15,309 nucleotides of DNA from Methanoregula sp. (GTDB lineage Archaea; Halobacteriota; Methanomicrobia; Methanomicrobiales; Methanospirillaceae): assembly GCA_028711405.1 (NCBI GenBank), contig JAQTSH010000018.1:1-15309 (forward strand), written 5' to 3'. The position numbers were made by a program, and so were the translations under genes. The notes under the pieces are model-generated. The model worked only from the letters and a program-made list of their open reading frames with translations, searched no databases and was not told the origin of the DNA. Positions 1-7,404 of this stretch are shown piece by piece (the stretch's first letter is position 1; each line of letters begins with the position of its first letter).

Positions 1-60
1 TTTTATATGAGTATCTCCCGCCCGGGTGTACACTTTATGCAGGTCTTTTGCAACGATCAT
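1..60 (-). CDS. ABC transporter ATP-binding protein, N-terminal fragment (runs off left edge)
   Basis: Only the first 20 codons are in the window. They begin at an ATG at 60-58 and read MIVAKDLHKVYTRAGDTHIK. This matches the opening beta strand of MacB/LolD-type ABC ATPases, whose usual form is 'I.v.dL.K.Y..g...v.aL.gv'. The Walker A motif would lie beyond the edge. The start is four bases after the permease stop codon (65-67), so the two genes are almost certainly co-transcribed and form the ATPase-permease pair of one transporter. A GGATGGTG-like stretch just upstream could serve as ribosome binding site. The family assignment rests on a short stretch plus the neighbour, so it is solid for ABC ATPase and weaker for the exact subfamily. 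Confidence 0.75.
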   Translation of the reverse strand, partial: MIVAKDLHKVYTRAGDTHIK

Positions 61-64
61 TGCA

Positions 65-1282
65 TCACACCATCCTGCCAGTACATTCTATGTTCTCCCG
101 TGAAACCAGGACTGCGGGAATATACCCGGCAAGCACGGACACAAGAAACAGGATACTCCCGTTGAACGCCAGGTCTGCCGGGGTCACAGAGAAAAATGTT
201 GAGGAGCCGGATGTCACCAGGGAAAAAAATGAGATGCAGACCATGACGAGCCCGGTAATGACACACCCCAGGAGGATCCCTGCGGCAGAGAGAAGAACCG
301 CCTGGAACCCGTAAGAGTGTATGATGACCGGCGTATCCATCCCCAGTGCCTTACGGATCCCGACCTGCCGGCGGTCACCTGCGGTCTTTTTTCTCACGAA
401 GATAAAGAAAACAAGCGCTGCAATCACCAGGCTCACCACAAAAAAGACCGATCCTATCGCCGGATAACCCATAAACACCCCGGGCTGTTCCTGTGCGATC
501 ACATCGGCAGCTGTCCTGACCCTGGTAGTGATCCCGTACTGGAGAATCTGGTTAATGACAGCCTGATCGGAGTAGTCGTCCTTGATCCTGACCATGATGT
601 AAGGGGCATAATCAAGGGTCTTGCCGGTGACCTTCTCCATTTCAGCCCAAGAGATATAGACCCTGCTGTCCACGTCGGTATTCCCTGTGGTGTAGATCCC
701 CTTGACCTGGTATTCCTTACGGAAATTATTTGCGTAATCGATGACAACCGAATCCCCGACCCGCACCCCACCAAGTGAGGAGCCATATCCCTGGGGTTCA
801 TAGAGATCACGTGAACCGGCTGCCTGGCTCCCGATGATCACGTTGCCGGTATCGGAGTCACCAAGGTAATTTCCGGCAACCATCGTGGTATACAACGGCG
901 AAACAGCCTTCTCGTCCCGTGGTTTTATTGCATGGACCATGGTGTTGACGAACCTTCCCCTGAATATGAGCGTTGCACCCATCTCATAATGCGGGCTTGC
1001 CCGCAGGACACCGGGAATCCGGTTGATCAGGTCAAGGGTTGACGGGAGTTTGTAGATATACTGGTTTCCCTGTTTCGGCTCGACCAGGATATCGGATGTC
1101 TGGTAATCCACGACCTGCTGGGTAAGATCCTGCCCGATCCCGTTGACCAAAGCAGGGAAGAAGATCATACTCGTAAAGATAAGGCTGGTGATAAGCACGC
1201 AGGCAAGGATCTCCGACCGTTTCCCCCGTACAAGAGTACGCCATGCCAAAAACAAGGCTACGGTTACCTCTTTTTTACCCAT
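65..1282 (-). CDS. MacB/FtsX-family ABC transporter permease
   Basis: This 405-residue membrane protein has the FtsX/MacB layout. TM1 is near residues 27-47. A large extracytoplasmic MacB-PCD-like domain follows (about 48-270), then TM2 near 276-297, TM3 near 325-350 and TM4 near 375-393. Between TM2 and TM3 the segment RRQVGIRKALGM (305-315) is the conserved cytoplasmic coupling motif of FtsX permeases ('REIGiLrAlG'). Family members typically move lipoproteins, peptides or drugs, or pass mechanical force across the membrane; the substrate here is unknown. The ATG at 1282-1280 overlaps the end of the upstream COG1361 gene by 19 bases and has GGAG about 7 bases upstream, so translation is probably coupled. 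The downstream ATPase starts four bases after its stop. The C-terminus is short but not clearly truncated. Confidence 0.9.
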   Translation of the reverse strand: MGKKEVTVALFLAWRTLVRGKRSEILACVLITSLIFTSMIFFPALVNGIGQDLTQQVVDYQTSDILVEPKQGNQYIYKLPSTLDLINRIPGVLRASPHYEMGATLIFRGRFVNTMVHAIKPRDEKAVSPLYTTMVAGNYLGDSDTGNVIIGSQAAGSRDLYEPQGYGSSLGGVRVGDSVVIDYANNFRKEYQVKGIYTTGNTDVDSRVYISWAEMEKVTGKTLDYAPYIMVRIKDDYSDQAVINQILQYGITTRVRTAADVIAQEQPGVFMGYPAIGSVFFVVSLVIAALVFFIFVRKKTAGDRRQVGIRKALGMDTPVIIHSYGFQAVLLSAAGILLGCVITGLVMVCISFFSLVTSGSSTFFSVTPADLAFNGSILFLVSVLAGYIPAVLVSRENIECTGRMV

Positions 1283-2577
1283 GGGAGGACTCCTTCATCA
1301 GTTTTCCATGGCTGGTACCAGTACATGTAAACAAGACTGCCGGCAATAATGACAAGCAGACCGACAATGATCATGGTCCATGTGGAAGAATCATCATGGA
1401 TGATCCGGAGAGAGAACTCGCGGGTCTCGGTATGGACACCCACATCGTCCACGAATGTAATGGTCGCATTCGCGAGGTAACTGCCAACAGGTCCCCCGTC
1501 CATTAAAAATATCGCAGATGCATCGTCCCCTGGCTCGATCTTCCCGATATATGTTTGTTGCATTCCGCTTACCGGCAGGTCGATCGTTGCTGCAACCTGT
1601 TTTGCTGTACCGGTACCGGTATTTCCGATCCGGATCGTGATATCAAATGGCTGGTTTTCGATGATCCTGTTCGGGTTGGTATCGACTGACATAATGCCGA
1701 TCTCCCCTGTTCCCTTCATGATCAGGTCAATAAAGGAGTTCCGGCTCTGGACTGCCCCGTCAATCTGAGTATACCAGAGCGTCACCGGGACCGGTATGAG
1801 CCCGGGCTTGGCATTCCTGTCCGAGAGCAGCACGAGACTGACGGATTTCTGTTCGCCGGGATTGATCAGTCCCAGGTAGTGCGTGCGGGTCATTTTCGGC
1901 GCAATCGCAGAACTGGCATTTGCTATTACAAGGGTCACGGCATCAGCAAGGGTTTCCCCGGCATTGCCCAGCGTAACCGTGATCGGGATCTCGTCTCCCG
2001 GGTTCACGTCCTCAGGTAACGAGGTATTCATAACGATAACTGCCTGTTTTTTAATGTTGACCGCGGTATTGACATTGACCGGAAACGGGTAACGGGTATT
2101 CTTTTTATTTGATTCGATCCGGATTTCCGGGTAGAATATTCCGCTTTTATTGGGGGCACGGATAGTGAAATAGAGGCACAGGGTTTTTGTCGGTCCCAGA
2201 TCCCCGATATGATCGAAATCCGGGCTCAGTACTTCCAGACCATTGCCCTCAAGAATCACCCGTTCGATATACAGGTTTTGAGTCCATTTCCAGTCAATGT
2301 ATCCTCCAATCCCCCTGGCAGAATGTTCGGATACCGTGGTTTTCCCGGTTTGCTGGATGCTGATGTTGATGATGGCAAGACTATCCGGCGCCAGGTTCGG
2401 GGGTTTTATCGAATATTTAACGACCATGGGTGCCTGGTCCCAGTCTTCACCTGATACCGGCATGATCACAAGACCAGAAAAAGTGATGACCACAAGAAGC
2501 ATTAAGACGAGCAGACGAGCACTCCCGTGCCGGGCACCTGTTATGCTGTGTCCTGCCGGTAACAAGGCAGTGTTCAT
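1264..2577 (-). CDS. COG1361/CARDB-like membrane-anchored extracellular protein, paralog 3
   Basis: About 437 residues from the ATG at 2577-2575. That ATG overlaps the preceding gene's TGA as ATGA and has GGGGGAG about 7 bases upstream. A longer frame from 2631 is possible but would overlap the previous gene by 58 bases. The protein has an N-terminal tail of about 18 residues, a hydrophobic signal/anchor ending in PVSGEDWDQAP, a beta-rich ectodomain with two repeated adhesion-like domains (PGDEIPITVTLGNAGET and NQPFDITIRIGNTGTGTAKQ), and a C-terminal TM helix with a short basic tail. Such repeats are typical of COG1361 'S-layer domain' proteins of methanogens. The three tandem copies beside a MacB-type transporter suggest an extracytoplasmic partner or substrate-handling role, which is inference. 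It is closest to its immediate upstream neighbour. Confidence 0.8.
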   Translation of the reverse strand: MNTALLPAGHSITGARHGSARLLVLMLLVVITFSGLVIMPVSGEDWDQAPMVVKYSIKPPNLAPDSLAIINISIQQTGKTTVSEHSARGIGGYIDWKWTQNLYIERVILEGNGLEVLSPDFDHIGDLGPTKTLCLYFTIRAPNKSGIFYPEIRIESNKKNTRYPFPVNVNTAVNIKKQAVIVMNTSLPEDVNPGDEIPITVTLGNAGETLADAVTLVIANASSAIAPKMTRTHYLGLINPGEQKSVSLVLLSDRNAKPGLIPVPVTLWYTQIDGAVQSRNSFIDLIMKGTGEIGIMSVDTNPNRIIENQPFDITIRIGNTGTGTAKQVAATIDLPVSGMQQTYIGKIEPGDDASAIFLMDGGPVGSYLANATITFVDDVGVHTETREFSLRIIHDDSSTWTMIIVGLLVIIAGSLVYMYWYQPWKTDEGVLPWVKKR

Positions 2578-3884
2578 CTCAATCTCCCCCATGAAAATAT
2601 CCGTTGGTCGCTTCCGGGTCGCTTGTACCAATAGTGGTAGACGAAAAGACAGAGCATGATGATGACTAGCAGGATCGGGATACCGATCCAGGACAGGTAT
2701 GCCTGGGTTACGCGGAGGGTCATCTGGCGGGACTCCGTGTGAGTCCCCGTGTCGTCAATATAGGTGACACTCGCGTTGTACAGGTAACTCCCGGCATGCC
2801 CTCCGTCCATAAGAAATGTTGCTGTACCATCTTCACCGGGGTCTATCTTGCCAATGTATGAGTGTTTGGTACCGCTTATTGGCATGTCGAGGGTCGCGAA
2901 AACCTGTTTCACTTTTCCGGTACCGGTATTCCCGATCCGGATCGTGATATCAAACGGCTGGTTGTCGATAATCCTCTGTGGATTAGTATCGACCGAGATA
3001 ATGCCAATCTCTCCTCTCCCCTTCATGACCATGTCAATGGGAACCCTGCTGGTCTGGACTGTCCCGTCAACCTGTGTGTACTGGAGGGTTACCGGCACCT
3101 GGACGAGACCGGGATTGGCATTCCTGTTCGAGAGCAGCACGACATTTACGGATTTCTGTTCGCCCGGTTTGATCAGCCCGAAGTAGTACGTGCTGGTCGT
3201 CTTTGGCATGATCACAGAACTGGCATTTAATACGACAATCGTCGCCATGTTGGCAGGAGACTCACCGACATTCTCAAGAGTGATTGTGACCGGGATCTCG
3301 TCTCCCGGGTTCACGGTCTCAGGCAACGAATTACTCATGATGATCATCGCCTGCTTTTTAATATTAATCGCAGTGTTGACATTGACCGGTATCGGGTAAC
3401 GGACACTTGTCCCGCTCGATATGATCCGGATTTCCGGGTAGTATATACCGCTTTCTTTGGGCGCCTGGATAGTATAAGAGAGTGTCAGGATTCCGTCTGG
3501 TCCTAATATTCCGACACGGTCAAAATCCGGGCTCAATACCAGAAGACCATTGCCTTCAAGTTCGACCCGTTCGATATACAGATTTTGACTCCAGTCCCGC
3601 GAAAGGTAACTACTTCCCTTGTCTCCGGTAGATACTTTTTCGCTAAAGGAGGTTGTCCCGGTTAGTTGGATGCTGATGTTGATCGTACCAAGACTTTCCG
3701 GTGCCAGGTTTGGGGGATTTACCCAATAACCCGTGACTTCAGGTGCCTGGTCCCAGTCTTTACCCGATACCGGCAGGATGATAAGACCCATGAGTATGAA
3801 GCTCATGAGAAGTAACGCAACCCAGCTCATGGGGTTGCCAGTGTCTGCCATACTGTATCCTGGAGGGGACAGGGCAGTATTCAT
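2574..3884 (-). CDS. COG1361/CARDB-like membrane-anchored extracellular protein, paralog 2
   Basis: About 436 residues from the ATG at 3884-3882, which overlaps the previous TGA as ATGA. A purine-rich GGGGAAGAGGGAA precedes it. It matches paralog 3 along its whole length: a short hydrophilic N-tail, a hydrophobic segment ending in LPVSGKDWDQAP, the shared block YIERVELEGNGLLVLSPDFD, two domains of the CARDB/NEW type (VNPGDEIPVTITLENVGES and NQPFDITIRIGNTGTGKVKQ), a C-terminal TM helix and a basic tail (FSWGRLR). The repeated domains are immunoglobulin-like in pattern and should sit outside the cell. The function is not known. Its position between two paralogs and upstream of the permease indicates one coupled operon. 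Confidence 0.8.
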   Translation of the reverse strand: MNTALSPPGYSMADTGNPMSWVALLLMSFILMGLIILPVSGKDWDQAPEVTGYWVNPPNLAPESLGTINISIQLTGTTSFSEKVSTGDKGSSYLSRDWSQNLYIERVELEGNGLLVLSPDFDRVGILGPDGILTLSYTIQAPKESGIYYPEIRIISSGTSVRYPIPVNVNTAINIKKQAMIIMSNSLPETVNPGDEIPVTITLENVGESPANMATIVVLNASSVIMPKTTSTYYFGLIKPGEQKSVNVVLLSNRNANPGLVQVPVTLQYTQVDGTVQTSRVPIDMVMKGRGEIGIISVDTNPQRIIDNQPFDITIRIGNTGTGKVKQVFATLDMPISGTKHSYIGKIDPGEDGTATFLMDGGHAGSYLYNASVTYIDDTGTHTESRQMTLRVTQAYLSWIGIPILLVIIMLCLFVYHYWYKRPGSDQRIFSWGRLR

Positions 3885-5185
3885 TTCCCTCTTCCCCAGG
3901 AAAATAGTTGTTTGTCTCTCCCATGCCTTACGTACCAATACCGGTACACGAGAATACAGACCACGATGATGATCAGCAGGAGAGGGATTACCAGCCAGAA
4001 CGTGTCATCCTTGGAAACACGGAGGGTCATCTGGCGGATCTCCGTGTGAGTCCCGGTATCGTCAACATACGTGACACTCACGTTGTATGCATAGCTCCCG
4101 GCAGGACCCCCGTCCAGCATGAAAACTGCCAGACCCTCATCGCCCGCATCTATCCTGCCGATATATGACTGCCGGGTACCGGTCATGGGCAGGTCAACAG
4201 CTGCGGTAACCTGTTTTGCCGTACCGGTACCGGTATTATCGATCTGGATGGAAATATCGAATGGTTTGTATGCGGTCACGTACCGTGGGCTCGTATCGAC
4301 CGATGCAAATCCCGGTTCTGCCCTGCCTTGCATCATCACGTCGATCGATGCTGTTTCAGTCTCTTCTTTGCCGTCGATCTGGGAATACTGAAGCGTAGTC
4401 AGTACGTGCGTCAGCCCGGGATCGACATCTTTGTCCGAGAGCAACACGAGGTTTATGTCTTTTTGTTCGCCGGGATTAATTGCGCCAAGGTAATACAGGT
4501 CGGTCGTTTGTGGCACAATCCTTGTGCTGTCATTCTCGATCTTCAGGGTGGTCTTGTCAGCAAGGGTTTTTCCAATATTCCGGATGGTTATCCTGACCGG
4601 GATCTCATCGCCCGGGTACACGGTTGTGGGAACTGTTTTGTTCATGGTGAGGAGTGCCAGGCTCTCAATGCCGATTGCTGTATTGACATTGACCGGTATC
4701 GGGTAACGGCTGCTCCCCCCGTTTGTGGTGATCCAGACTTCCGGGTAGTATATACCGCTTGCCCGGGGGGCACGAACGGTGAATGTAAATGATAAGAGGG
4801 GATACATGTCTGCTCCCATCTTCCCGATACGATTGAAATCCGGGCTCAGGACCAATAGACCGTTCCCTTCAAGTTCGATCCGTTCAAGATATACCGGCTC
4901 ATCCCACTTCCACTCAAAAGAGGTATTAGTGTCACTATCTGCGGCTACGGGTAACACCGGGAATACGGATGAAGCTGGTGAATCCCCCATGCTCTCTGTG
5001 ATTGAGTATCCTCCAACTTCACTTATTCCCACGGTGATTGTTCCTAATCCTTCCGGGTTCAGGATTGGAGGTTTAATTTCATAAGACGCGACGATGGCCG
5101 TGGGGAGTGGCACTTCACCCGATACCGGCAGGATGACAAGACATGTAAGAGCGAGTGCCACACAAAAAAATGCAGCCCATTTCAT
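3881..5185 (-). CDS. COG1361/CARDB-like membrane-anchored extracellular protein, paralog 1 (first gene of operon)
   Basis: This 434-residue protein opens the operon. The ATG at 5185-5183 has a clear GGTGA ribosome binding site four bases upstream. Residues 1-23 form a signal peptide (cleavage near PVSG-EV). The ectodomain carries two repeated beta-sandwich-like units, about 165-285 (PGDEIPVRITIRNIGKT) and 290-390 (FDISIQIDNTGTGTAKQ). Residues 395-418 are a TM helix, followed by a basic tail (RHGRDKQLFSWGRGK). It differs from the two downstream paralogs by a conventional signal peptide and a Ser/Pro/Ala-rich insertion around residues 60-90. It is thus the most divergent of the three. The role is unknown; a surface or transporter-associated function is inferred from topology and context. 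Confidence 0.8.
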   Translation of the reverse strand: MKWAAFFCVALALTCLVILPVSGEVPLPTAIVASYEIKPPILNPEGLGTITVGISEVGGYSITESMGDSPASSVFPVLPVAADSDTNTSFEWKWDEPVYLERIELEGNGLLVLSPDFNRIGKMGADMYPLLSFTFTVRAPRASGIYYPEVWITTNGGSSRYPIPVNVNTAIGIESLALLTMNKTVPTTVYPGDEIPVRITIRNIGKTLADKTTLKIENDSTRIVPQTTDLYYLGAINPGEQKDINLVLLSDKDVDPGLTHVLTTLQYSQIDGKEETETASIDVMMQGRAEPGFASVDTSPRYVTAYKPFDISIQIDNTGTGTAKQVTAAVDLPMTGTRQSYIGRIDAGDEGLAVFMLDGGPAGSYAYNVSVTYVDDTGTHTEIRQMTLRVSKDDTFWLVIPLLLIIIVVCILVYRYWYVRHGRDKQLFSWGRGK

Positions 5186-5189
5186 ATAT

Positions 5190-5280
5190 TCACCGTTTTA
5201 TTGACACATGCCCGACAATCAATTACCGGTTGTTTTCGCGCATTCAACGTCGATCCCTACACTATGTAAAAATAAACTGT
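5190..5280 (-). promoter_or_regulatory. Promoter and ribosome binding site of the COG1361-permease operon
   Basis: An AT-rich TATA-like box (TTTATTTTTA on the minus strand, 5276-5267) lies about 85 bases upstream of the start codon, and the ribosome binding site GGTGA is at 5194-5190. A second AT-rich stretch at 5283-5294 is an alternative. The box is assigned by eye from archaeal consensus; the transcription start is not determined. Confidence 0.4.
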
Positions 5281-5662
5281 CACCAAATAAATAAGAGATG
5301 GTGGTTTCGGCTGCCTGAGATTGGTACCTGTCATTTTCCGGATGGGGGCAAGGGAATGATTCAGCCTGGCAATAATGGCAGTTGCCCTGCGATGTGGAGG
5401 TCCTGGTGAAACGGGCATTCCAGGCTGGGTCATAACCCCATGAATGCAATAAAATAACTTCAAATTGCGGATATTTTCGTCTGGGGTGTATAAGCAACTG
5501 CCGTATTTTCTCGTTGCGACCCTGCCTGATTCGCGATTTTCACCATCATGCATGTGACAGAAGATCTCACCGGTTTTTTCCGGGGTAATTGGTCTGTCCA
5601 TTTCCATTTCACCATTCTATGTACCGGGTGTATCAGGAATTTCACACAATGAACGGTTTGGA

Positions 5663-5675
5663 AATATTATTATAT
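5663..5675 (+). promoter_or_regulatory. TATA-like box of the PEGA gene
   Basis: The AT-rich segment ATATTATTATATT lies about 26 bases upstream of the ATG at 5697. That spacing fits an archaeal TATA box driving transcription that starts at or next to this ATG, giving a leaderless message. No ribosome binding site is visible for either this ATG or the one at 5682. Confidence 0.5.
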
Positions 5676-5696
5676 TGATAAATGAGATGCTGTCTC

Positions 5697-6800
5697 ATGG
5701 TTCGAATTGTTCAAGGTAACAGGATCCTGCTGGTGGCATGTATCCTGCTGATCAGCATCTTTGCAGCATGTGCCCCGGTATTGGGTGCTGCGTATATCGA
5801 TGTCACATCCAGTCCGTCCGGGGCGACAGTATGTCTTGACGGCTGGAACTGTGACACGACTCCGGAGACGTTCTCGGTCGGTGCATATACCTGGCATACG
5901 GTCACGGTATCGATGCCCGGGTACCAGACCTGGAGTGACTATATGGGCACCGGCAGTGACGTTTCGACGACAGCGGAATATGCCCAGCTGGTGCCCGTCT
6001 CATCCGTTGGCTGGCTGAAGATCAATCCCTCCGGCGCTGATGTCACCGTTGATGGCACCTATTACGGAAACGGGGACATGTCCTTCCCGCTCTCCGCCGG
6101 CTCCCATACGCTTCAATTGAAAAAAGCCGGATATTCTGATTACACGACGACGTTCAGCATCAGTGACGGGCAGACCACGTCGCTTGCACCTGGAATGACA
6201 CCCTATGCTCAGTCATCCGGTTATGGCGATCTCCAGATCCAGTCGGATCCGTCGGGAGCCGCGGTCTATGTGAACAATAATTACAAAGGTACCACGTCCT
6301 CGTCCTCTGCCCTCTACGTGACCCAGCTGACGCCGGGTTCGTATACGGTCAGCATTTCCTTGCCGGATTACCAGACATATACAGAGACTGCCGTAGTCCA
6401 GTCAGGGATCATCTATGATATTCATGCGAACCTGGTGCCGGCGACGCCGGGTCCGTCGCCCGATACAACCGGACAGATCAATGTCGGGTCGTCTCCCGCC
6501 GGAGCTGAGATCTATCTTGACAATACGTTCCGGGGCATCACACCCATGACTCTTGTGAATATTCCGCAGGGGAGCCACACGATCATCCTGAAGATAACCG
6601 GGTACCAGGACTGGTCTTCACCGGTGAACGTGATCGCTGGTACCTACGCGCAGGTATCTGGTACGCTCTCATCCGGTCAACAGCCAAACCCGACAGCCCC
6701 CGCACCCCAGCCGACAAAATCCCCTGCTGCGTTTGCTACGATTATTTCCGCAATCGGGATCTGTGGCGCGCTTGTTCTGCTGGGTGGGAAGCGAGTGTAG
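5697..6800 (+). CDS. Secreted PEGA-domain surface protein (four PEGA repeats)
   Basis: The protein has 367 residues from the ATG at 5697; an upstream in-frame ATG at 5682 would add MRCCL. The N-terminus is a signal peptide (basic VRIVQGNR, then a hydrophobic core ending in CAPVLGA). Four PEGA-type beta domains follow, at about 33-99, 104-165, 177-247 and 259-326. Each has the family signature 'I.v.S.PsGA.vylDg...G.TP.....l..G.Ht..l...GY'. A Pro/Thr-rich linker (PNPTAPAPQPTKSP) leads to a C-terminal TM segment and a basic end (GGKRV), as in many methanogen surface proteins. PEGA domains are found in archaeal and bacterial surface proteins; their ligands are mostly unknown. Domain 1 contains a nearby Cys pair absent from the others. 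The gene is monocistronic and divergent from the envelope operon, which suits an envelope role. Confidence 0.88.
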   Translation: MVRIVQGNRILLVACILLISIFAACAPVLGAAYIDVTSSPSGATVCLDGWNCDTTPETFSVGAYTWHTVTVSMPGYQTWSDYMGTGSDVSTTAEYAQLVPVSSVGWLKINPSGADVTVDGTYYGNGDMSFPLSAGSHTLQLKKAGYSDYTTTFSISDGQTTSLAPGMTPYAQSSGYGDLQIQSDPSGAAVYVNNNYKGTTSSSSALYVTQLTPGSYTVSISLPDYQTYTETAVVQSGIIYDIHANLVPATPGPSPDTTGQINVGSSPAGAEIYLDNTFRGITPMTLVNIPQGSHTIILKITGYQDWSSPVNVIAGTYAQVSGTLSSGQQPNPTAPAPQPTKSPAAFATIISAIGICGALVLLGGKRV

Positions 6801-6809
6801 GGATCATCA

Positions 6810-6850
6810 TTTTTTTAAAACCGGTACAGACTTTTTACGCTGGTTTTTTA
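6810..6850 (+). terminator. T-tract terminator after the PEGA gene
   Basis: Three T-runs (7, 5 and 6 bases) occur within 40 bases of the stop codon. AAAACC at 6817-6822 can pair with GGTTTT at 6842-6847. Archaeal RNA polymerase terminates at such T-rich tracts. Confidence 0.55.
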
Positions 6851-6904
6851 GCAGGGAACGGTTTTGGGGATTGACAGGGAAGTTGGCAAGCTCGAGAAAG
6901 AATT

Positions 6905-7345
6905 GTGTTCTTTCTGGTTCCGGCGTTGCCGGGCGAAGTGACCAAACAGCATGAGCGTCACAGGATTTGGGGATATTCACACAAAGTGTCTGGACGCATC
7001 GTTGCAGTGTCCGGTGCCCGCCCGGTGATCGTGATCAACACATCCGATCTCGTGGATGATCCTATCTCGATCAGTAACAGAATTATTCCGGTCTCCTCCG
7101 ACATTCCGGTTATTCACCTCCGTGCTATCAGCGGCTCAGGGATCGACCATCTCCAACTGTTCCTTCCATCCGGCACAACGATTGTCCTTATCTGTTTATC
7201 GGGACTCGGCAAGTCTATCCCGATAAACCGGTTTCTCCGGCTATGAACCCCACCAAGGCGCTGGCGAGTGGTTATGGAGACCGGAACTCTCCGTGTGCCC
7301 GTGGTGGAGTTCCGACTTAAGATGATCGCACGGGGGGGTTTAGCT
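6905..7345 (+). pseudogene. Decayed RsgA-like ribosome-associated GTPase
   Basis: One frame (6905-7246) encodes fragments in the order of RsgA/YjeQ GTPases. VTKQHERHRIWGYSHKVSGR matches the start of the N-terminal OB fold. GARPVIVINTSDLVDDP matches the G4 region (normally NKxD, here NTSD). PVIHLRAISGSGIDHLQLFL matches the G5 'SA..G.G.d.L..yL' region. LICLSGLGKSIPINRFL matches the circularly permuted P-loop (normally GxSGVGKSTLiN). The stretch between the first two fragments, about 70-80 residues in intact proteins, is deleted. The first P-loop glycine is Cys, the Thr after GKS is Ile, and a stop follows at once. The GTPase C-terminus and zinc domain are missing. The segment 7290-7345 (VEFRLKMIARGGL) may be a further remnant. 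It cannot encode a working GTPase. Confidence 0.62.
7282..7314. repeat. Inverted repeat (8-bp perfect stem)
   Basis: CGGAACTC at 7282-7289 is the exact complement of GAGTTCCG at 7307-7314, with a 17-base loop. It lies between the rsgA remnant and the 3' end of the ABC exporter. No T-run follows on either strand, so it is not a standard terminator. Confidence 0.5.
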
Positions 7346-7394
7346 CAGGCAAAGTAATGAGTGGGCTCAACTCAGAAGATCGCACTACGGGGGT
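7320..7394 (+). repeat. Short GATC/CACGGGG repeat, left of ABC exporter
   Basis: The segment 7363-7394 matches 9322-9353 at 25 of 32 positions without gaps. Just before it, 7320-7347 (AGATGATCGCACGGGG then TTAGCTCA) matches 9309-9333 with one 3-base gap. The left copy has some 15 extra bases between its two halves. The pair brackets the ABC exporter gene. Confidence 0.5.
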
Positions 7395-7404
7395 CGGTCT
7401 GCCA

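Larger units (their letters stand above)
5186..5696. other. Divergent intergenic control region (about 510 bases)
   Basis: The region separates the minus-strand operon from the plus-strand PEGA gene. Minus-strand reading frames of 61-116 codons cross it, but they overlap one another, lack recognisable domains and have no good ribosome binding sites, so I do not call them genes. It holds the promoters of both flanking genes. It also has two inverted repeats: GGGCAA (5346-5351) with TTGCCC (5382-5387), and GCATTC (5415-5420) with GAATGC (5442-5447), the latter enclosing GGGT/ACCC. These could be part of a leader or small RNA. Confidence 0.5.

Noticed and set aside
5257..5607. 116-codon minus-strand frame between the operon and the PEGA gene
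   Set aside because: Composition is atypical, it competes with two other overlapping frames, has no start signal, and would cover the operon's promoter.
5699..5708. GGTTCGAATT, resembling a tRNA T-loop
   Set aside because: It lies in the first codons of the PEGA gene and no acceptor or anticodon stem can be formed around it.
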